From the NCBI GenBank assembly GCA_937136455.1, contig CAKZOO010000067.1, forward strand, positions 85,954-149,953: DNA of 64,000 nucleotides. The letters run 5' to 3'. A program made the translations under genes and the position numbers. A model generated the notes under the pieces. That model made no database searches, was not told the DNA's origin, and saw nothing but the letters and a program-made list of their open reading frames with translations. The stretch's first letter is position 1, and the number at the start of each line of letters is the position of its first letter. The DNA comes from an uncultured Flavobacteriaceae bacterium (lineage in GTDB: Bacteria; Bacteroidota; Bacteroidia; Flavobacteriales; Flavobacteriaceae). Shown in pieces: positions 18,975 through 28,581 of this stretch.

Positions 18975-19889
18975 ATGCTAGATCTTAAGATTTTTAATGA
19001 AACATCGAAGCTAAAAGCAGTTGTATTAGGAACTGCGGTAAGCAATGGTCCTGTTCCAAAAGCAGAGGACGCCTATGATCCAAATTCATTGATGCATATT
19101 AAGGCAGGGACCTACCCAGTTGAAAAGGATATGGTTGATGAAATGGAAGCTTTCTCCGCAGTACTCAAAAAGTACGGGGTTGATGTCTTTCGGCCTGAAG
19201 TGATTGAAGATTGCAATCAAATTTTCAGTAGGGACATTGCTTTTGTGATAGAAGACTATATTTTTAGATCTAATATTTTACCTCATAGAGAAGAAGAGTT
19301 TGATGCGATATTACACGTATTAGATCAAATCAATTCTCATAAAATCATCAGTCCTCCAGAAGAAGTTCACATTGAAGGTGGTGATGTGATGCCTTGGTTT
19401 GATTATATCTTTATCGGTGTCTATACAGGAGATGATTATGCTGATTATATCACAGCTCGCACTAATAAAGAAGGTGTAGATTTCTTGCAATCGTTCTTTC
19501 CTGAAAAGAAGGTCAAATCCTTTGAATTAAAAAAATCAAATACGATCCCATCTGAAAACGCACTCCATTTGGACTGTTGTTTTCAACCCATTGGCACTAA
19601 GTATGCCTTAGCGCATCCAGAAGGATTCTTAAATCCAGAAGAATACCAATGGATCTTGGATTACTTTGGAGCTGAGAATGTTTTTGAAATCACAAAAGAG
19701 GAATTGGTGATGATGGGTTGTAATGTGTTTTCGATAACACCTACAGTTGTCGTTTCAGAAAAACGCTTAACTAGAGTAAATGAGTGGATGCGCTCCAAAG
19801 GATTTACTATAGAAGAAATATCATATAGTGAAATTGCTAAACAAGGAGGTATGTTACGCTGTAGCACACTCCCTCTAATACGAGATTGA
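18975..19889 (+). CDS. Amidinotransferase / arginine deiminase-superfamily protein
   Basis: A 304-residue member of the guanidine-modifying enzyme superfamily, whose members cleave or transfer groups at guanidino carbons. The catalytic pattern is visible: acidic residues in HIEGGDVMPW, a His in NALHLDCCFQ, and the C-terminal nucleophile Cys in GGMLRCSTLPLIRD. It resembles amidinotransferase and dimethylarginine-hydrolase type sequences more than classical ArcA, which is about 400 residues. The substrate cannot be assigned, though arginine or a derivative is likely. Its TGA stop overlaps the ATG of the next gene by one base, so the two are coupled and probably share a pathway. Confidence 0.8.
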   Translation: MLDLKIFNETSKLKAVVLGTAVSNGPVPKAEDAYDPNSLMHIKAGTYPVEKDMVDEMEAFSAVLKKYGVDVFRPEVIEDCNQIFSRDIAFVIEDYIFRSNILPHREEEFDAILHVLDQINSHKIISPPEEVHIEGGDVMPWFDYIFIGVYTGDDYADYITARTNKEGVDFLQSFFPEKKVKSFELKKSNTIPSENALHLDCCFQPIGTKYALAHPEGFLNPEEYQWILDYFGAENVFEITKEELVMMGCNVFSITPTVVVSEKRLTRVNEWMRSKGFTIEEISYSEIAKQGGMLRCSTLPLIRD

Positions 19890-20821
19890 TGGAACAAACT
19901 ACAAATACGCTATTAATGGTCCGTCCGGTTCACTTTAGAGCCAATGAGGACACAGCTGGAGATAATTATTTTCAAAAGAATTTAAACCTACCACAAGAGG
20001 AGTTGCTCAAAAGAGCTGTTGAAGAATTTGACAATTTTGTAAAGAAGCTCCGAGAGGTGGGTGTGCAAGTTGTTGTTGTAGATGCCAGTAGTGAAGTAGA
20101 TGTTCCAGATGCACATTTTCCAAATAACTGGATATCGTTTCACGAAAGTGGTATGGTAGGGATATACCCCATGTTAGCTCCTTCAAGACGTTTAGAGCGC
20201 AATGAAGAGGTTTTATCCTTATTGGAGGATAAAGGATATCATATCTCAGAAATTGTTGATTATACAGCCGCTGAAGAGGAGGAGCTCTATTTGGAAGGAA
20301 CAGGTTCCATGATATTGGATCGAGAAAACAGAAAGGCTTATGCTGCAATTTCTCAGCGAACCGATGAAGAGTTGTTCGTTGAATTTTGTGAAGATTTTGA
20401 ATTTACTCCCGTGGTATTCACTGCAAATCAAGAAGTGGATGGAAAACTACTTCCAATATATCACACTAATGTCATGATGTGTGTAGGAAGTAAAGTAGCG
20501 ATCGTTTGTTCAGCTTCTATCACCGACAAAAAAGAACGAAAAAACCTTTTAAAGCAATTAAAAGACGATCATAAAGAAATCATTGATATCAGTATTGCTC
20601 AAATGAATCAATTTGCTGGGAATATGTTAGAAGTCAAAGGAATGGGAAATCAGCCTTATTTAGTGATGAGTTCAGCAGCTTATAATTCACTTAAAACGGA
20701 TCAAGTTGAGAAGATTGAAAAACACTGTAAAATTCTACATTCTGATCTAACAACCATTGAAACTTGTGGAGGTGGGTCAGCCCGTTGTATGATGGCAGAA
20801 GTATTTTTGCCTAAATCTTGA
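19889..20821 (+). CDS. ctlX: CtlX-like citrulline hydrolase
   Basis: A 310-residue protein of the same superfamily as its upstream neighbour but only distantly similar. The opening LLMVRPVHFRANEDTAGDNY, the segment DAHFPNNWISFHESG and the C-terminal Cys in CGGGSARCMMAEVF match the CtlX family. CtlX was described in Francisella as a citrulline ureidase that yields ornithine. The start is the ATG overlapping the previous stop; a TTG one codon earlier is not needed. With its neighbour it may form a short arginine-to-ornithine route, which is inference. Confidence 0.8.
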   Translation: MEQTTNTLLMVRPVHFRANEDTAGDNYFQKNLNLPQEELLKRAVEEFDNFVKKLREVGVQVVVVDASSEVDVPDAHFPNNWISFHESGMVGIYPMLAPSRRLERNEEVLSLLEDKGYHISEIVDYTAAEEEELYLEGTGSMILDRENRKAYAAISQRTDEELFVEFCEDFEFTPVVFTANQEVDGKLLPIYHTNVMMCVGSKVAIVCSASITDKKERKNLLKQLKDDHKEIIDISIAQMNQFAGNMLEVKGMGNQPYLVMSSAAYNSLKTDQVEKIEKHCKILHSDLTTIETCGGGSARCMMAEVFLPKS

Positions 20822-20850
20822 TATAAGGATACAGTTATCGAGTCATTTAG

Positions 20851-20858
20851 TATATTTG
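20851..20858 (+). promoter_or_regulatory. Putative -7 box of argS
   Basis: TATATTTG is an exact match to TAnnTTTG and lies 19 bases before the argS ATG. No clear -33 TTTG is found at the expected distance, which falls just after the ctlX stop codon. Confidence 0.5.
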
Positions 20859-20877
20859 CACTCCATAAAAATACTAC

Positions 20878-22644
20878 ATGAATATTCAGGATCACATCTC
20901 GGAAAAGGCAAATGAGTTATTGAATAATGAATTCAAAGTCACATTTGAATCTTTTGATTTTCAGCCTACACGTAAAGATTTTGAGGGAGACATCACTTTG
21001 GTGGTATTTTCACTCCTTAAAAAAGTGAAAGGAAATCCAGTAGCTATTGGAACGGCATTAGGAGAGTGCCTTGTAGAACAGCTTGATGAAATTACAGGTT
21101 TTAACGTTGTAAAAGGCTTTTTAAACCTATCCTTGTCAGATTCTTTTATCATAGATCAATTCTACAACTTGGACTCTAAAAAAGGAATTCAAGCCAAGGG
21201 AGGTAGGTTGGTTGAATATTCTTCACCAAATACCAATAAACCACTACATTTAGGGCATATTCGAAACAACCTCTTGGGGTATTCGGTTGCTAAAATTTTA
21301 GAGGCAGCTGGACACAGGGTCTACAAAACTCAAATCATCAATGATCGCGGTATCCATATTTGTAAGAGTATGTTAGCGTGGAAGCGTTTTGGAGATGGTC
21401 AAACACCAGAATCTACAGGCCTTAAAGGAGATAAACTTGTTGGAAACTTCTATGTGGCTTTTGATAAAGCTTATAAAGAAGAAATCGCACAACTTATCAG
21501 CGAAGGTGTTGATAAAGATATCGCTGAAAAGACCGCTCCCATCCTTTTGGAAGCTCAAGAAATGTTGCGTCAATGGGAGGCAGGAGATCAGGAAGTAGTG
21601 GATCTTTGGAAAACCATGAACGCTTGGGTCTATGAGGGGTTTGAAGTTACATATAAAAACCTCGGAGTTGATTTTGATTCCTATTATTACGAAAGTGACA
21701 CCTATCTATTAGGTAAAGATATCGTCGCTGAAGGTCTTAAAAAAGGAGTCTTCTTTAAAAAAGAAGACGGCAGTGTTTGGATCGATCTTACCGAGGATGG
21801 ATTGGATGAGAAAATTGTTCTTAGAGCCGATGGTACGGCAGTTTATATGACTCAAGATATAGGAACTGCGATACAGCGTATTAAGGATCATCCTGATGTC
21901 AATGGTATGGTTTATACCGTTGGAAATGAACAAGATTATCACTTTAAAGTTTTGTTTTTAATTCTAAAGAAACTAGGCTTTGACTGGGCAAATCAACTCT
22001 ATCACCTAAGCTATGGAATGGTAGACTTACCTTCTGGTAAGATGAAATCCAGAGAAGGGACTGTTGTTGATGCTGATGATCTCATAGTAGAGATGAGTGA
22101 TACTGCAGAGAAATTGTCAGAAGAACTCGGAAAACTAGAAGGATTTACTAAAGAGCAAAAAAAAGAGCTTTATAAAATTATAGGTCTTGGTGCCTTAAAA
22201 TACTTTATCCTTAAGGTTGACCCTAAAAAGAGAATCTTGTTTGACCCTGCTGAATCTGTAGATTTCCAGGGAAATACAGGGCCTTTTATACAATATACTC
22301 ATGCGAGAATTCAATCAATTCTCAGAAAGGTTGATTTTGATATTGCGGAAAAAGTAAGTTTAACTCACTACTCTCTACACTCTAAAGAGCGTGATTTAAT
22401 TGCTATTTTAGAAGATTATCCATCGGTGTTGGAAGCTGCAGCATCTCAGTATTCACCAGCTCTAATAGCAAATTACACTTACGATTTAGTAAAGACGTTT
22501 AATTCGTTTTACCAAAATGTATCCATCTTAGGGGAGTCGGATCAACAAGTAAAAAGCTTTAGGGTACAACTTTCAAAAAAAGTTGCTCAGTACATCAAAG
22601 AATCATTTGCACTTCTTGGAATCGAAGTTCCTGATCGTATGTAA
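20878..22644 (+). CDS. argS: Arginyl-tRNA synthetase
   Basis: Charges tRNA-Arg with arginine. The 588-residue class I synthetase has the HIGH motif as HLGH (residues 124-127, in KPLHLGHIRNN) and a KMSKS-like loop as SGKMKSREGTVVDADD. The C-terminal anticodon-binding DALR domain contains NYTYDLVKTFNSFYQ and ends LLGIEVPDRM. It follows two enzymes that probably act on arginine or related compounds, but a likely own promoter separates it from them. Confidence 0.97.
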   Translation: MNIQDHISEKANELLNNEFKVTFESFDFQPTRKDFEGDITLVVFSLLKKVKGNPVAIGTALGECLVEQLDEITGFNVVKGFLNLSLSDSFIIDQFYNLDSKKGIQAKGGRLVEYSSPNTNKPLHLGHIRNNLLGYSVAKILEAAGHRVYKTQIINDRGIHICKSMLAWKRFGDGQTPESTGLKGDKLVGNFYVAFDKAYKEEIAQLISEGVDKDIAEKTAPILLEAQEMLRQWEAGDQEVVDLWKTMNAWVYEGFEVTYKNLGVDFDSYYYESDTYLLGKDIVAEGLKKGVFFKKEDGSVWIDLTEDGLDEKIVLRADGTAVYMTQDIGTAIQRIKDHPDVNGMVYTVGNEQDYHFKVLFLILKKLGFDWANQLYHLSYGMVDLPSGKMKSREGTVVDADDLIVEMSDTAEKLSEELGKLEGFTKEQKKELYKIIGLGALKYFILKVDPKKRILFDPAESVDFQGNTGPFIQYTHARIQSILRKVDFDIAEKVSLTHYSLHSKERDLIAILEDYPSVLEAAASQYSPALIANYTYDLVKTFNSFYQNVSILGESDQQVKSFRVQLSKKVAQYIKESFALLGIEVPDRM

Positions 22645-22673
22645 GAGATTGTATCCAAAGAACTAGAAGAATA

Positions 22674-22701
22674 ATAAAGGCCGCAAATGTGCGGCCTTTA
22701 T
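22674..22701. terminator. Convergent hairpin terminator between argS and the membrane protein gene
   Basis: ATAAAGGCCGCA and TGCGGCCTTTAT form a perfect 12-pair stem with a four-base loop. It stands 29 bases from each of the two converging stop codons. AT-rich tracts on both sides suit termination in both directions, although neither is a long T-run. Confidence 0.75.
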
Positions 22702-22730
22702 CTTTATTAAAACATTTAATATTTTATTTC

Positions 22731-23531
22731 TTATTTGTTTTTAATTCCAATTGGAATGTGAAAGTTAGGAATGAACTTAACTATTTTCTCTACTACGGTA
22801 TATAGGAATCGATAGATTGCAATGTTCACATACATAATGGCTAATCCGATGATGACATTAAAGAACGAATACGCTATGATAACAAGTTCGAAGAAGGAAT
22901 AACCATTGTTTGTTCCAAGCTGTGAATTGAGACTTAAATCGTAGAACGAATTGATGAAACTACTCAAGAAATAAAGATCAAGACTCTCTAAAATTCCCGA
23001 TAAGGCACTAATTGGAATCGTGTAAATAGGATTGAGCATATCCATCAAACTTGTTCCATTTGCTGAAAGTAGGTCTGCGTCAAACACAAATGCAAATACG
23101 GTGTTTAAAGCTCCAAATAATGCTGATAAGGCAATGATTTCTCCCATGATTCTAATGTTGGTCAGTACAAAATCTTTAAACACGAATTCCACCATTGATT
23201 TGTGTTCTGAGTGAAAACTGTCTCCATGAGTGCGAATTACTTGTGCCATTGGAAATGCAGCATAGGCAAAGAGCACAAATGAGAGTACAGATCCAATCTT
23301 TGCTAACATTCCAGCTGAGCTATCACTAAAATAATCGATAGCATTTGTGATAACGGTGTATTCCATTAAAATAAAAAACACTAATGCCGCTAATTGATAG
23401 AAATACTTTACATAGCAACGTACACCGTCTTTTGAATTGAAATTGCTTAATCCAGTGTTGAGTTTACCTTGCATGATCTTTTGATTGATCATCGAAGGGA
23501 AATCTAAAACTTGTTTTAAATAATTGTTCAT
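22731..23531 (-). CDS. Integral membrane protein of unknown function
   Basis: A 266-residue protein I do not recognise. After about 45 polar residues it shows roughly four to five hydrophobic stretches: FYQLAALVFFILMEYTVI, IGSVLSFVLFAYAAF, MGEIIALSALFGALNTVF, a weaker LNPIYTIPISALSGIL region, and a long C-terminal FFNVIIGLAIMYVNIAIY. There is no signal peptide and no obvious catalytic motif. It is a single gene between a convergent terminator and the divergent ffh gene, so context gives no clue. Base composition is like its neighbours. Confidence 0.75.
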   Translation of the reverse strand: MNNYLKQVLDFPSMINQKIMQGKLNTGLSNFNSKDGVRCYVKYFYQLAALVFFILMEYTVITNAIDYFSDSSAGMLAKIGSVLSFVLFAYAAFPMAQVIRTHGDSFHSEHKSMVEFVFKDFVLTNIRIMGEIIALSALFGALNTVFAFVFDADLLSANGTSLMDMLNPIYTIPISALSGILESLDLYFLSSFINSFYDLSLNSQLGTNNGYSFFELVIIAYSFFNVIIGLAIMYVNIAIYRFLYTVVEKIVKFIPNFHIPIGIKNK

Positions 23532-23782
23532 TGTTGATTTGGTTTAGTTAGTCTACTCGTTGGCTTTTCGAAACCGCCCTGTGATTTGAGTGATTGATCA
23601 GCTTCACTTTTAATACAACTTAAGTTAAGGTGAATTATTGTTGATTCAAGAGGTTTATTATCAACACTTTAAGCCAAATTTTGTTAATAAAGATTGATTG
23701 GTGTTGATTTTACTAAGCTATCCAAAGACTTGATTTTTATTAAAAAGGAATTCTTGAGCTATCATTAGGCCTTAAAAATCCT

Positions 23783-23790
23783 TATATTTG
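23783..23790 (+). promoter_or_regulatory. Putative -7 box of ffh in a 281-base divergent gap
   Basis: TATATTTG matches TAnnTTTG exactly and lies 22 bases before ffh. The rest of the gap (23532-23782) is AT-rich and holds an eight-base inverted repeat, ATCAACAC (23660-23667) with GTGTTGAT (23701-23708). I see no further gene or structured RNA there. Confidence 0.5.
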
Positions 23791-23812
23791 CAGCCTTAGA
23801 ATACCGTAAACT

Positions 23813-25162
23813 ATGTTTGATAATTTAAGCGATAAGTTAGAAGGAGCCCTGCATAAACTCAAGGGCCGTGGACAGATTACAGAAATCAATATAGCAGAGA
23901 CTCTCAAAGAGGTTCGACGTGCTTTATTGGATGCTGATGTCAATTATAAAATCGCCAAAGAATTCACGAATTCAGTAAAAGACAAAGCTCTTGGGCAAAA
24001 AGTATTGACGAGTCTACAGCCAGGTCAATTAATGGTTAAGATTGTCAAAGATGAGCTGACAGAGCTCATGGGTGGATCAACTGAAGAAATAGATCTCAGT
24101 GGAAAACCAACAGTTGTTTTGATGTCAGGTCTTCAAGGATCTGGTAAAACTACTTTTTCTGGAAAACTAGCTTTATATCTTAAAACCAAAAAGAATAAAA
24201 AGCCCCTATTGGTTGGTTGTGATGTATACCGACCAGCAGCAATTGATCAGTTGCATGTAGTTGGGGAGCAGATTGGTGTGGATGTGTATTCTGATAAAGG
24301 AAATAGTGATCCTGTTGCTATTGCTAAGGCTGGTATTGCTAAAGCAAAAGAAAATGGAAATAATATTGTCATTGTCGATACAGCAGGTCGTTTAGCTATA
24401 GACGAGCAAATGATGGAGGAAATAGCTAATATTCATAAGGCTATTACTCCTAATGAAACCCTTTTTGTGGTGGATTCTATGACGGGTCAAGATGCAGTTA
24501 ATACCGCAAAGGCTTTTCACGATGTTTTGAATTTTGATGGGGTAGTGCTTACCAAACTCGATGGTGATACTAGAGGTGGAGCTGCCATATCGATTAAATC
24601 GGTTGTCAGCAAGCCGATTAAGTTTATTGGTACTGGAGAGAAAATGGAAGCGATTGATGTTTTCCATCCAGATCGTATGGCTGATCGTATCCTAGGAATG
24701 GGAGACGTTGTTTCTTTGGTAGAGCGTGCTCAGGATCAATTTGATGAAGAACAAGCACGTAAGATTCAGAAAAAAATTGCTAAAAACACCTTTGGGTTTG
24801 ATGATTTCTTAGATCAAATCCAACAAATCAAGAAGATGGGATCCATGAAGGATTTAATGGGGATGATTCCAGGGGTAGGAAAGGCTATGAAAGGCTTGGA
24901 TATCGATGATGATGCCTTCAAGCACATTGAAGCGATGATCCACTCAATGACACCTAAAGAACGCTCTAATCCATCATTGATCAATATGAGTAGAAAAAAG
25001 CGAATTGCACAAGGATCTGGAAGATCGTTACAAGATGTCAACGGACTTTTAAAGCAATTTGAACAGATGAATAAGATGATGAAAATGATGCAGGGTGGTG
25101 GAGCTAAAAAAATGATGCAAATGATGGGCGGTATGCCCTCAGGATTTCCTGGTAGATCATAA
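23813..25162 (+). CDS. ffh: Signal recognition particle protein Ffh
   Basis: The GTPase that binds signal sequences of nascent membrane proteins and docks on FtsY. The 449 residues comprise an N domain, the G domain with P-loop [14 protein letters not shown] and TKLDGD, and a methionine-rich M domain. The M domain has [34 protein letters not shown] and a tail full of Met ([11 protein letters not shown]). Its receptor ftsY is encoded elsewhere in the window. Confidence 0.98.
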   Translation: MFDNLSDKLEGALHKLKGRGQITEINIAETLKEVRRALLDADVNYKIAKEFTNSVKDKALGQKVLTSLQPGQLMVKIVKDELTELMGGSTEEIDLSGKPTVVLMSGLQGSGKTTFSGKLALYLKTKKNKKPLLVGCDVYRPAAIDQLHVVGEQIGVDVYSDKGNSDPVAIAKAGIAKAKENGNNIVIVDTAGRLAIDEQMMEEIANIHKAITPNETLFVVDSMTGQDAVNTAKAFHDVLNFDGVVLTKLDGDTRGGAAISIKSVVSKPIKFIGTGEKMEAIDVFHPDRMADRILGMGDVVSLVERAQDQFDEEQARKIQKKIAKNTFGFDDFLDQIQQIKKMGSMKDLMGMIPGVGKAMKGLDIDDDAFKHIEAMIHSMTPKERSNPSLINMSRKKRIAQGSGRSLQDVNGLLKQFEQMNKMMKMMQGGGAKKMMQMMGGMPSGFPGRS

Positions 25163-25179
25163 ATTTTACAATCACAAAT

Positions 25180-26055
25180 ATGGAATTATTAGACGGTAAA
25201 AAAATATCGAACGACATTAAGGATGAAATTGCTGCAGAAGTTGCTGCAATGAAGCAAAGAGGAGAACGAGCTCCTCATTTAGCTGCTGTATTAGTAGGAA
25301 ACGATGGAGCGTCTCTTACCTATGTTGGAGCGAAAGTGCGTTCTTGTGAACGTGTAGGTTTTGATTCAACATTGGTTAAATACGAAACTGATGTAACTGA
25401 AGCTGAATTACTCGCTAAAATTGATGAGCTCAACAATGATGATGCAATCGATGGTTTTATCGTTCAATTACCACTTCCAAAACACATTGACGAACAAAAG
25501 GTTATCATGGCAATTGACCCATCGAAAGATGTCGATGGCTTTCATCCAACCAATTTCGGTAAGATGGCCTTGGATATGGAAACCTTTTTGCCTGCGACAC
25601 CTTTTGGAGTGATGGAACTTTTAGATCGTTACAAAATTGAAACTTCTGGTAAGCACTGTGTAGTGATTGGAAGATCACATATCGTCGGACGTCCAATGAG
25701 TATCCTTATGGGAAGAAAAGGGAATCCAGGAGATTCGACTGTAACTCTAACACACTCGAGAACTCAAAATTTAGAAGCGATTTGCAAGCAAGCTGATATT
25801 GTGATTTCTGCCCTCGGAGTTCCAAATTTTGTAAAAGCAGAAATGGTAAAAGAAGGTGCCGTTGTAGTCGATGTTGGAATTCACAGAATTCCCGATAATT
25901 CTGAAAAAGGATATCATATTACTGGTGATGTTGATTTTGAGGCTGTCAGTAAAAAGGCTTCTTATATCACCCCCGTTCCAGGTGGTGTTGGAGCAATGAC
26001 TATTGCAATGCTCCTTAAAAATACTTTAATTGCAGGTCAAAATAGAAAAAGATGA
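25180..26055 (+). CDS. folD: Methylenetetrahydrofolate dehydrogenase/cyclohydrolase
   Basis: Bifunctional enzyme interconverting methylene-, methenyl- and formyl-tetrahydrofolate. The 291-residue protein has the YxxxK catalytic motif in [15 protein letters not shown], the segment [20 protein letters not shown] and [14 protein letters not shown]. It also has the NADP-binding part [19 protein letters not shown] and the terminal [18 protein letters not shown]. It follows ffh by 17 bases and overlaps the next gene by four bases (ATGA). Confidence 0.98.
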   Translation: MELLDGKKISNDIKDEIAAEVAAMKQRGERAPHLAAVLVGNDGASLTYVGAKVRSCERVGFDSTLVKYETDVTEAELLAKIDELNNDDAIDGFIVQLPLPKHIDEQKVIMAIDPSKDVDGFHPTNFGKMALDMETFLPATPFGVMELLDRYKIETSGKHCVVIGRSHIVGRPMSILMGRKGNPGDSTVTLTHSRTQNLEAICKQADIVISALGVPNFVKAEMVKEGAVVVDVGIHRIPDNSEKGYHITGDVDFEAVSKKASYITPVPGGVGAMTIAMLLKNTLIAGQNRKR

Positions 26056-26474
26056 GTACGCTTTCTCCCTTCCACTTAGCGATACCGGTTCACAATCTTG
26101 AAGAATGTAGAATCTTTTATAGAGATATACTAGGTTTAAAGGAGGGGCGCTCTGATACGCATTGGGTTGATTTTGACTTTTTTGGACATCAAGTTGTGAT
26201 TCATTACAAATCAAAATCAGACGAAGCTATTCACACCAATCCTGTTGATGGAAAAGATGTTCCTGTACCTCATTTTGGAGTGGTGCTTCCATGGAATGAA
26301 TTTGAACCATTTGCAGATCGATTAAAGAAAGCAGCCATTGACTTTGTAATTGAACCCTATATTCGTTTTAAAGGAGAGGTCGGGGAACAAGCAACGATGT
26401 TCTTTTTAGACCCATCAGGGAATGCCTTAGAATTTAAGGCATTTAAGGATTTGGGACAGCTCTTTGCTAAGTAG
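26052..26474 (+). CDS. VOC-family (glyoxalase/dioxygenase-fold) protein
   Basis: A 140-residue single-subunit VOC protein. Two beta-alpha-beta-beta-beta modules are recognisable from [20 protein letters not shown] and [19 protein letters not shown]. Likely metal ligands are the His of FHLAIPV, the His of PHFGVV and the Glu near the end in GNALEFKAF. It could be a dioxygenase or glyoxalase-like enzyme; the substrate is unknown. It is translationally coupled to folD. Its 3' end overlaps the 3' end of the opposite-strand hydrolase gene by eight bases. Confidence 0.8.
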   Translation: MSTLSPFHLAIPVHNLEECRIFYRDILGLKEGRSDTHWVDFDFFGHQVVIHYKSKSDEAIHTNPVDGKDVPVPHFGVVLPWNEFEPFADRLKKAAIDFVIEPYIRFKGEVGEQATMFFLDPSGNALEFKAFKDLGQLFAK

Positions 26475-27306
26475 CTATAAATTCACAAATTAATTCATCG
26501 ATCTCAACGCTCTTTAAGGAGTGTCCGAGTCCCTTTGTTAAATGTAGGCTACTTCCTTTCCAGTATTTGTGAATTAGTTTCGCATCACCAACAGGAATGA
26601 CTCTGTCTTTTAGATCGTGTACAATCAATCCTTGAACTTCAAACTGATCTGCCCAATTTGCAACTGTAAATTCAGTTGTTTTAAAATTGAACTCTCGTTG
26701 AAAAAAAGATTCCATCCCTTTTTGAAGACGACTGTTAAGACCTAACAACTGATAGTAATTGTTCATGATTCCTTCTAATTGAGCTGGAGCCCCAAGACAA
26801 ACGAGTTTTTCAATGCTTGAGTTTGGGTTTAAATGTTGGTTAAACAACAGCATCATCCCCCCCATAGAGTGACCAATCGCTACACTTGGTTTAAATTTTT
26901 CAATCATCGCCTTACCGATCTTTTGGTAGAGCGGTACATAGAGAATGTTTCCACCTGAATTTCCATGAGCAGGAGCGTCACATGCGAAAATATTGTAATC
27001 TTCTTTTTGTAGTTTTTCGATTAATTCCTTCCAACGAAAGGCATTGCTTTCCCACCCGTGAAACAGAAATATTGTTTCTTTATTTCCTGGCCAATGATAA
27101 GTTTGAATTGCTAGCTTATCGACAATGACAACCTGCTCCTTAGACGCTTCTAAAAAAGCTCTTTGGTTTTCTTTTACTCTTCCCTTTCGAGGGCTTACAA
27201 AGAGCTTGAACGCTTTATTGGCAGCTCTCTCCTTTGAGAAATAAGAAAGACTATTGAAATAACTTCTAAAAAATCCGATCAGTAATTTTTTCTTGACTTT
27301 TGACAT
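26467..27306 (-). CDS. Alpha/beta hydrolase
   Basis: A 279-residue alpha/beta-hydrolase-fold protein. The oxyanion region is [20 protein letters not shown], the nucleophile elbow is [11 protein letters not shown], the probable Asp is in [12 protein letters not shown] and the catalytic His is in GLGHSLKS. The substrate is unknown; an esterase or thioesterase role is possible. I choose the ATG that overlaps the stop of the upstream lipoprotein gene (TAATG) rather than a GTG two codons earlier. The two genes are coupled. Confidence 0.85.
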   Translation of the reverse strand: MSKVKKKLLIGFFRSYFNSLSYFSKERAANKAFKLFVSPRKGRVKENQRAFLEASKEQVVIVDKLAIQTYHWPGNKETIFLFHGWESNAFRWKELIEKLQKEDYNIFACDAPAHGNSGGNILYVPLYQKIGKAMIEKFKPSVAIGHSMGGMMLLFNQHLNPNSSIEKLVCLGAPAQLEGIMNNYYQLLGLNSRLQKGMESFFQREFNFKTTEFTVANWADQFEVQGLIVHDLKDRVIPVGDAKLIHKYWKGSSLHLTKGLGHSLKSVEIDELICEFIAT

Positions 27307-27857
27307 TACCACTGAATCATAATATTGGATACGGTAGCATTATCAGGTATTTGTAGTGCTTCAATAATTGCAGCTCTATCGTATTTCAAAACATCGGGAA
27401 GTTCTTTTCTGTCAATGCTGTAAAAGATAGAGGACCCTTTTATTGTAATGGATACGGAATTTAACGCAGGAAGAATCTTATCGATTTTACCTATAGATTT
27501 TAAGTCTTTAAAGCTGCTTCCAATATGAATATTATTGTCTGTTTTAAAACGAGGATCATATACGCGAATCGAACCAATGGTTTGTGTGCTGTCTCCCTTA
27601 GGCTGTAATCGAAGAAGTCTAGTACCAGCTTTGTCGTAGATTAACAAACTAGAATACAACGTTCCATTTTTTAAACCAATCGAATCATTAGTGACAATCG
27701 AATCATTAGCGTAAATTCGTTCTAATTCACTGATTTTTGTGGTTTTAGAAAGTTTTCCAACTGAAGACTCATTAATCGTAAATTCGGAAGGATTTGTCTC
27801 ACAAGCACTAAGGCCAATAAGAGTAATAATTATAGTGATTAAAACATATTTTTTCAT
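27306..27857 (-). CDS. Predicted lipoprotein of unknown function
   Basis: A 183-residue protein with a lipoprotein signal peptide (MKKYVLITIIITLIGLSAC, with the lipobox Cys at residue 19). The mature part is mostly polar. It includes a DUF-like segment with IHIGSSFKDLKSIGKIDKIL that recalls domains of small secreted Bacteroidota proteins, and ends with SIFYSIDRKELPDVL. An 18-base tandem duplication encodes ANDSIVTNDSIG at about residues 50-61. It is the first gene of a two-gene unit with the hydrolase. Function is not recognised. Confidence 0.8.
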   Translation of the reverse strand: MKKYVLITIIITLIGLSACETNPSEFTINESSVGKLSKTTKISELERIYANDSIVTNDSIGLKNGTLYSSLLIYDKAGTRLLRLQPKGDSTQTIGSIRVYDPRFKTDNNIHIGSSFKDLKSIGKIDKILPALNSVSITIKGSSIFYSIDRKELPDVLKYDRAAIIEALQIPDNATVSNIMIQW

Positions 27858-27937
27858 TTGATAAAAGTACTAAAAAAGTTGATGAATTGTTCTTAAAATG
27901 ATTTCGGTAGCACTCATTTATCTCAATTGAAATAGCT

Positions 27938-27945
27938 TATCTTTG
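27938..27945 (+). promoter_or_regulatory. Putative -7 box of queE, very close to the start codon
   Basis: TATCTTTG is an exact TAnnTTTG match and ends only four bases before the queE ATG. Transcription would begin at or within a base or two of the ATG, giving a leaderless mRNA. Confidence 0.5.
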
Positions 27946-27949
27946 CCCC

Positions 27950-28579
27950 ATGTCAGAGAAAAAGCAACAAATCGATGTCAGTACTGGAAATGGCTTGCCA
28001 CTTATGGAGGCATTTTATACCATTCAGGGAGAAGGTTATCACAAGGGTGCAGCTGCTTATTTCATTCGTGTCGGAGGATGTGATGTCGGTTGTCATTGGT
28101 GTGATGTTAAAGAGAGTTGGGATGCCGATAAACACCCTGCAACGTCGATAGAAGCCATTGTTGAATTAGCTTCTAGCTACCAAACTATTGTCGTTACAGG
28201 AGGAGAGCCATTGATGTGGCCGATGCAACCTCTCACTTCAGCTTTAAAGGCAAAGGGAATGCAAACCCATATTGAAACCTCTGGCTCGTATCCCTTATCG
28301 GGGCATTGGGATTGGATTTGTCTTTCTCCCAAGAAAACAGCTCTTCCACTCGAAGGAATCTACAAAGAAGCAGATGAGCTTAAGATTATCGTTTACAATA
28401 AGCACGATTTGCAATTTGCAGTTGAGCAAGCTGAAAAAGTATCTGGTGACTGTAAATTATTCTTACAACCCGAGTGGAGTGTTAGGGATAAGGTAATACC
28501 ACTAATTGTTGACTTTGTAATGGAACACCCACAGTGGAAGGTGTCCTTGCAAACTCATAAGTATATGAATATTCCCTAA
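27950..28579 (+). CDS. queE: 7-carboxy-7-deazaguanine synthase (radical SAM)
   Basis: Queuosine-pathway enzyme converting 6-carboxytetrahydropterin to 7-carboxy-7-deazaguanine. The 209-residue protein has FYTIQGEGYHKGAAAYFIRV at the start and the radical SAM cysteines in GGCDVGCHWCDVKESW (CX3CX2C). Next come the SAM-binding VVTGGEPLMWP and the C-terminal LQTHKYMNIP. No other queuosine gene lies beside it. The methyltransferase gene starts two bases after its stop. Confidence 0.93.
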   Translation: MSEKKQQIDVSTGNGLPLMEAFYTIQGEGYHKGAAAYFIRVGGCDVGCHWCDVKESWDADKHPATSIEAIVELASSYQTIVVTGGEPLMWPMQPLTSALKAKGMQTHIETSGSYPLSGHWDWICLSPKKTALPLEGIYKEADELKIIVYNKHDLQFAVEQAEKVSGDCKLFLQPEWSVRDKVIPLIVDFVMEHPQWKVSLQTHKYMNIP

Positions 28580-28581
28580 TT

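Noticed and set aside
23660..23708. Eight-base inverted repeat in the divergent gap before ffh as an operator
   Set aside because: The arms are 33 bases apart in AT-rich DNA where such matches arise by chance, and there is no second copy near a related gene.
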